Positions 60,044-64,000 of a stretch of 64,000 nt of DNA are shown piece after piece (the first letter of the stretch is position 1; the number at the start of each line of letters is the position of its first letter). Made by a program: the position numbers and the translations under genes. The notes beneath the pieces were generated by a model. That model made no database searches. It had not been told where the DNA came from and worked only from the letters and a program-made list of their open reading frames with translations. Origin of the DNA: Rhodococcoides fascians A44A. Its GTDB lineage: Bacteria > Actinomycetota > Actinomycetes > Mycobacteriales > Mycobacteriaceae. The stretch spans positions 1,385,391 to 1,449,390 of the forward strand of contig NZ_JMEX01000005.1 of the NCBI RefSeq assembly GCF_000760735.1. Direction: 5' to 3'.

Positions 60044-60200
60044 TGTTGGCAGCGATCTGTGAGAGTGAAACCGACTCGAAGAACAATTGTAGCTCAGAAA
60101 AAGTCGAGAGGTTTGTTATAGATGGTAGAACCGCGCTTCGGGACGGGGAAGAGAAAGGCTCACCGATGCCTCGGCGCTGACGAACGGTAGCGTCCCGGCC

Positions 60201-60611
60201 ATGTACCGAGCGTCGATGCCGTTGACTCACAGGCCTGCGCGGGACGGGGCGACCGTCGATGCCGCACATGTGCCCGCGTACCTCGCCCTGGAACTGGCGA
60301 GCCAGGCGTGGGCCGATGCGTTGAGCCACGTCAGCGACGGTCGGCTGACGGCCCTGGACGTCATGGTCGCGAACGTGACCGCGGACTTCTCGCGGGAACT
60401 GTTCACCGGCGTCGCCGAGGTCGACGTCGTCGCGACGAAGGTCGGCCGTACGTCCATCACCGTGCGGGTCGCCATCGAACAGGGCGGTGAGCGTGCGGCC
60501 GTGTCCACGTTCGTACTGGTGCACGTCGTCGACGGACGGGCCGAGCGACTGTCGGACGAGCAGCGCGCCTTCCTCACGCCCTCGGACTCGCACCCGACGC
60601 GGGGTGCATGA
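60201..60611 (+). CDS. hotdog-fold thioesterase-like protein
   Basis: A 136-residue protein. Its body reads VPAYLALELASQAWADALSH, VMVANVTADFSRELFTGVAEV, TVRVAIEQGGERAAVSTFVL and VVDGRAERLSDEQRAFL, the strand and central-helix layout of a hotdog fold as in 4HBT thioesterases/acyl-CoA thioester hydrolases. The acidic catalytic residue is not certain. It may hydrolyse an acyl-CoA. Start ATG 60201 follows a weak ribosome-binding site. Confidence 0.65.
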   Translation: MYRASMPLTHRPARDGATVDAAHVPAYLALELASQAWADALSHVSDGRLTALDVMVANVTADFSRELFTGVAEVDVVATKVGRTSITVRVAIEQGGERAAVSTFVLVHVVDGRAERLSDEQRAFLTPSDSHPTRGA

Positions 60612-60690
60612 ATACTCGGCATCCAGCGTCCGGAGAACGATGTGTGAACGCTGACGTTTGAACTCGCTTCCGGTCTGGGAACATGGGCAC

Positions 60691-61377
60691 ATGACCTCGA
60701 CGTCGCACCCCGAGTCCTCGACTTCGCACGAGGTGACCACCGAGTACGTGGTTCTGGTCGACGAGGACGGGCGGGCCATCGGCACCCACCCCAAATCGAC
60801 CGTGCACACGACGGCCACACCGTTGCATCTCGCGTTCTCGTCCTACGTCTTCAATTCGCGGGGCGAGGTGCTGATCACGCAGCGCGCGCTGCACAAGAAG
60901 ACGTGGCCGGGTGTGACCACCAACAGCTGCTGCGGCCATCCCGCGCCGGGCGAGGATCTCGGCGGCGCGGTCGTTCGGCGCCTGCGGCAGGAGTTGGGCA
61001 TCGAGGTCGGAAGCCCCTTCCTGTTGCTACCTCGTTTCCGCTACCGGGCGGTCATGGACGACGGAATCGTCGAGTACGAGATCTGCCCCGTGTTCGGCGT
61101 CGAATACGACGGTCCGGACCCGGTGGTCGATCCCGACGAGGTCGCCGACGCCACGTGGGTGCCGTGGGTGCAGTTCGTCGACGACGTGGCCCGGGGGCGT
61201 GCGGTGTCGCCGTGGTGCGTGGAGCAGATCGACCAGCTGCGGGAGCTGGGCGACGAGCCCTCGGCCTGGCCGGTGGGGGAGGCCTCGGAGCTTCCCGAGG
61301 CGGCTGTCTACGACGTCGGTGCACGCCAAGGAATGGCTGGGTCATTCGAACAACCGACCCCGACCCGATATAGTTGA
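60691..61377 (+). CDS. idi: isopentenyl-diphosphate delta-isomerase, type 1
   Basis: A 228-residue Nudix-fold isomerase converting IPP to DMAPP for terpenoid, quinone and mycolate-carrier lipid synthesis. FNSRGEVLITQRALHKKTWP and NSCCGHPAPGEDL hold the catalytic Cys81 (aligned to E. coli Cys67) and zinc His; LRQELGIEV is the Nudix helix and EYEICPVF holds the catalytic Glu. The C-terminal 40 residues beyond the E. coli length are a lineage extension. Start ATG 60691 is used rather than TTG 60658. It precedes a ScbR-like receptor gene by 58 bases. Confidence 0.93.
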   Translation: MTSTSHPESSTSHEVTTEYVVLVDEDGRAIGTHPKSTVHTTATPLHLAFSSYVFNSRGEVLITQRALHKKTWPGVTTNSCCGHPAPGEDLGGAVVRRLRQELGIEVGSPFLLLPRFRYRAVMDDGIVEYEICPVFGVEYDGPDPVVDPDEVADATWVPWVQFVDDVARGRAVSPWCVEQIDQLRELGDEPSAWPVGEASELPEAAVYDVGARQGMAGSFEQPTPTRYS

Positions 61378-61400
61378 CCAGTGCACTACATGTCGGCTGC

Positions 61401-61416
61401 CTCGCGTACACGCGAG
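61401..61416. promoter_or_regulatory. 7-2-7 inverted repeat before the ScbR-like gene
   Basis: CTCGCGT-AC-ACGCGAG, perfect, 19 bases before the GTG start at 61436. It is a candidate autoregulatory operator. Confidence 0.5.
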
Positions 61417-61435
61417 CGAGTTTCAGGATCGGTTG

Positions 61436-62107
61436 GTGCTCGTGCAGCAAAGAGCTGAGAACACACGTCAAGCAGTGCTGCTCGGTGCAGCGGTGAGCTT
61501 CGAGAAGCACGGGTACGGAACCGCCAGTCTGTCGACCATCCTGGCGCACGCCGGAGTCACCAAAGGCGCGATGTACTTCCACTTCTCCTCGAAGGAGGAG
61601 CTCGCCCATGCGGTCATCGACGCCCAACATCAGCTTGCGATGGATGGTGTACGTGCGATCACTGCAGAGGTTCCGCGCGCGCTGGACAGCATGATCTGCG
61701 TCAGCCAGGAGATGGCACGCCAACTCCTGGAAGAGCCGATGGCCCGCGGCGGGATGCGGTTGACGCTCGAGATCGGCAGCATGCAAGGACCGGTTCAGCG
61801 CCCGTACCGCGACTGGATCGACTCGATCCAACTGCTCGCGGACAGGGCAGCCGAGGAGGGCGACCTCGCCGACGGAGTCGACACCGAGGCGCTGGCCAAG
61901 TTCGTGGTCGGTGCGTTCACCGGTGTTCAGACCCTGTCGGAGGTGCTCAGCGGGAGGGCGGATCTCTACGCCCGATTGTCGGACATGTGGCAGCTGCTGC
62001 TCCCCTCGATCACGGATCCCGCGGCGTTGGAACGGACGCGTGCACTCGCGCTCAGCGAGCCGCGGGACTGGTCCGTCTCGACGTCGGACGTCGGCGTAAG
62101 CGCCTGA
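61436..62107 (+). CDS. ScbR/ArpA-like (gamma-butyrolactone receptor family) TetR regulator
   Basis: A 223-residue TetR-type regulator with the segment pattern of autoregulator receptors: QQRAENTRQAVLLGAAVSFE, YGTASLSTILAHAGVTKGAM and YFHFSSKEELAHAVID match ScbR/ArpA-like N-termini almost residue by residue. The C-terminal half (MARQLLEEPMARGGMRLTLE) includes the region that forms the ligand pocket. Start GTG 61436 is chosen, with AGGA at 61425-61428; upstream frames are open to 61199. No A-factor synthase (afsA-like) gene is present in the window, so its ligand is unknown. It follows idi by 58 bases and precedes the acyl-CoA dehydrogenase. Confidence 0.78.
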   Translation: MLVQQRAENTRQAVLLGAAVSFEKHGYGTASLSTILAHAGVTKGAMYFHFSSKEELAHAVIDAQHQLAMDGVRAITAEVPRALDSMICVSQEMARQLLEEPMARGGMRLTLEIGSMQGPVQRPYRDWIDSIQLLADRAAEEGDLADGVDTEALAKFVVGAFTGVQTLSEVLSGRADLYARLSDMWQLLLPSITDPAALERTRALALSEPRDWSVSTSDVGVSA

Positions 62108-62164
62108 TCGGCGTTCGCCGGCGGGCTAGCCTGTAGGTATTTCCCTGCGCGAACGGAATCTCTC

Positions 62165-63940
62165 ATGACCGACGTACTGTCCCGCCGTGATCTCGACTTT
62201 CTCCTCTACGAGTGGCTCGACGTCGAGTCTCTGACGACCCGAAAGCGATTCGCCGAACACTCCAAGGACACGTTCGACGCCGTCCTCGACCTGTGTGCGG
62301 ACATCGCGCGCAAGCACTTCGAGCCGCACAACAAGCTGTCCGACGCCACCGAGCCGCGGATGCGCACCGACGGTACCGTCGAGATGATCCCCGACGTCAA
62401 GGCTGCGTTGGACATCTACGCGGCGTCCGGTCTGATTGCCGGACAGTTCGACGAATCGCTCGGCGGGATGCAGCTTCCCACCACCGTCGCGCGGGCTGCG
62501 ATGGCCTGGTTCCAGGCGGCGAACGCGTCCACCTCGTCGTATCCGTTCCTGACCATGGCGAACGCCAACCTGATCGCCACGTACGGCACGTCGGAACAGA
62601 TCGATCAGTACGTCCGCCCGATGCTCGAGGGCAAGTCCTTCGGGACGATGTGCTTGTCCGAACCGCAGGCCGGGTCGTCGCTCGCCGACATCACCACGCG
62701 TGCGGTCGAGCAGGACGACGGTAGTTACCGCCTCACCGGCACCAAGATGTGGATCTCCGCAGGAGATCACGAGCTCACCGAGAACATCGTGCACCTCGTC
62801 CTGGCGAAAGCCGCGGGCGGCGGCGCCGGAGTGAAGGGCATCTCACTGTTCGTCGTGCCCAAGGTGCTGCCGGACGGTACACGCAACGACGTCACACTCG
62901 TCGGTCTCAATCACAAGATGGGCAACCGGGGTACGACGAACACGCTGCTGAATTTCGGCGACGGAACGCATGCCGTGCACGGTGGCCCCGGCGCGGTCGG
63001 TTACCTCGTCGGCGAGGAGCATCGTGGTTTGAGCTACATGTTCCACATGATGAACGAGGCCAGAATCGGTGTCGGCTTCCTGGCGATCTCGCTGGGGTAC
63101 GTCGGCTACCTCAAGTCCGTCGAGTACGCGAAGGTCCGAACACAGGGTCGTGCTCTCGGCGTGAAGGATCCGTCCTCGCCGCCCGTTGCGCTGATCGAGC
63201 ACGCGGATGTCCGGCGGATGCTGTTGGCGCAGAAGTCCTACGTGGAGGGCGCTTTGGCCCTCGGTCTCTACTGCTCCAAGCTCGTGGACGAGCAGGACAC
63301 CACCGAGGACGAGTCGGTGCGCAGCGAGACGACGCTGCTCCTGGACCTGCTGACACCGATAGCCAAGAGTTGGCCGTCGCAGTGGTGCCTCGAAGCGAAC
63401 AGTCTGGCCATCCAGGTGCACGGCGGATACGGCTACACCCGTGACTACGACGTGGAACAGTACTACCGAGACAACAGGCTCAATCCCATTCACGAAGGCA
63501 CACACGGCATTCAGGGGCTTGACCTGCTCGGCCGCAAGGTGACGATGCAGGGTGGGGCAGCCCTGCCGTTGCTCGGAACAAGAATCGACGGAACCATCCG
63601 TCGTGCCCGTGAACTCGGCACCGACGAGTACGCGTCGGCGCTCGAGTCCGCATGGGGGAGCGTCCTCGAGGTCACGGCAACTCTGTGGGGCACCGGCGAT
63701 CCCGAGGTGGCACTCGCGAATTCGTCGGTGTACCTCGAGGCCGTCGGCCACGTCGTCATTGCGTGGATGTGGCTGGAACAGCACAACGCGGCCGACGGCA
63801 AGACCGGCGACTTCTACGACGGCAAACGTCAGGCCGCCCGATACTTCTTCCGCCACGAACTGCCCAGGACCGGACCCCAGTTCGCACTGTTGTCCAGCCT
63901 GGACCTCACTACCCTCGAGACGGACCCGGCCTGGTTCTGA
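62165..63940 (+). CDS. acyl-CoA dehydrogenase, DmdC-like long form
   Basis: A 591-residue acyl-CoA dehydrogenase with the C-terminal extension of the DmdC-like group (3-methylmercaptopropionyl-CoA dehydrogenase and relatives; normal ACADs have about 380-400 residues). FAD/acyl-CoA motifs are MCLSEPQAGSSLADITTRAV and TGTKMWISAGDHELTENIVH; the general base lies in NPIHEGTHGIQGLDLLGRK. RDYDVEQYYRDNRL is a family signature. The exact substrate is not clear. It begins 58 bases after the ScbR-like gene; the end is followed by a strong hairpin. Confidence 0.9.
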   Translation: MTDVLSRRDLDFLLYEWLDVESLTTRKRFAEHSKDTFDAVLDLCADIARKHFEPHNKLSDATEPRMRTDGTVEMIPDVKAALDIYAASGLIAGQFDESLGGMQLPTTVARAAMAWFQAANASTSSYPFLTMANANLIATYGTSEQIDQYVRPMLEGKSFGTMCLSEPQAGSSLADITTRAVEQDDGSYRLTGTKMWISAGDHELTENIVHLVLAKAAGGGAGVKGISLFVVPKVLPDGTRNDVTLVGLNHKMGNRGTTNTLLNFGDGTHAVHGGPGAVGYLVGEEHRGLSYMFHMMNEARIGVGFLAISLGYVGYLKSVEYAKVRTQGRALGVKDPSSPPVALIEHADVRRMLLAQKSYVEGALALGLYCSKLVDEQDTTEDESVRSETTLLLDLLTPIAKSWPSQWCLEANSLAIQVHGGYGYTRDYDVEQYYRDNRLNPIHEGTHGIQGLDLLGRKVTMQGGAALPLLGTRIDGTIRRARELGTDEYASALESAWGSVLEVTATLWGTGDPEVALANSSVYLEAVGHVVIAWMWLEQHNAADGKTGDFYDGKRQAARYFFRHELPRTGPQFALLSSLDLTTLETDPAWF

Positions 63941-63949
63941 CCCCTCGCT

Positions 63950-63989
63950 GTGCGCGGAAATGTAGGCCAGGGCCTACATTTCCGCGCAC
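63950..63989. terminator. 19-base perfect inverted repeat, terminator-like
   Basis: GTGCGCGGAAATGTAGGCC and GGCCTACATTTCCGCGCAC flank AG, a 19-base perfect stem starting nine bases after the dehydrogenase stop. No U-tract follows, and the arm is longer than usual, so it may be an IS/REP-like palindromic unit that now also terminates transcription. Confidence 0.6.
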
Positions 63990-64000
63990 GTCAGCGGGCG

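Overview
The window looks like a chromosomal stretch of a high-GC actinobacterium of the Mycobacteriales, most plausibly Rhodococcus or a close relative. The reasons are a ThiF protein resembling mycobacterial Rv1355c next to a GGDEF protein, a mycofactocin-coupled SDR, a MimR/AcoR-type activator with propane-monooxygenase-type accessory genes, many GTG starts, and many 1-4 base start/stop overlaps. No rRNA, tRNA, CRISPR array, insertion sequence or phage gene was seen. The identifications come from reading translated sequence and recognising motifs; no database search was run.

Layout. 0-5 kb: tail of a possible aldolase-family gene, DedA, a pyridoxine kinase, a ThiF / acyltransferase-like divergent pair, and a membrane diguanylate cyclase. 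5-9 kb: a sugar-phosphate isomerase-like gene diverging from a GntR regulator-FUSC-pobA operon for 4-hydroxybenzoate. 9-14.6 kb: MHS transporter, TetR, and an acyl-CoA ligase/enoyl-CoA hydratase/SDR operon with a clear inverted-repeat operator. 14.7-21.3 kb: Lrp/LysE pair, an orphan PepX_C-type domain, ketopantoate-reductase-like gene with TetR, a decayed luciferase-like gene, and ROK regulator with a DUF1479 oxygenase. 21.4-27 kb: a decayed DJ-1/PfpI gene, then a tightly overlapping minus-strand operon (small membrane protein, ApbE, ferric-reductase-like cytochrome, NuoF-like flavoprotein, ferredoxin) downstream of a DUF3500 lipoprotein. 27-28.9 kb: a decay zone with an MHS remnant and an Lrp paralogue whose start codon seems lost.

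28.9-36.6 kb: RraA-like gene, then two divergent operons (ligase-hydratase-metallo-hydrolase; LuxR-MHS-nitronate monooxygenase-like) whose control regions carry four copies of one box. 36.6-51 kb: MimR-like activator, amidohydrolase, DUF59, alcohol dehydrogenase and ABM protein without any propane monooxygenase; a two-component FMN monooxygenase operon; an HsaA-type monooxygenase with a mycofactocin-coupled SDR; a giant LuxR regulator; and a RibB-like protein lacking catalytic residues. 51-58.7 kb: acyl-CoA ligase, APH-type kinase, acyl-CoA dehydrogenase and MHS transporter, a set that resembles the levulinate/4-hydroxy-acid (lva) pathway, then an ADH/DUF4334 operon with a TetR regulator and two palindromic operators. 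58.7-64 kb: glycosyltransferase, thioesterase-like protein, idi, a ScbR/ArpA-like receptor and a long acyl-CoA dehydrogenase.

Taken together this is an accessory catabolic region: four modules each pair an acyl-CoA ligase or hydroxylase with its own MHS or FUSC transporter and local regulator. The best candidates for undescribed biology are the oxygenase/maturation cluster at 36.6-51 kb, the lva-like module at 52-56.5 kb, and the flavin electron-transfer operon at 22-27 kb.
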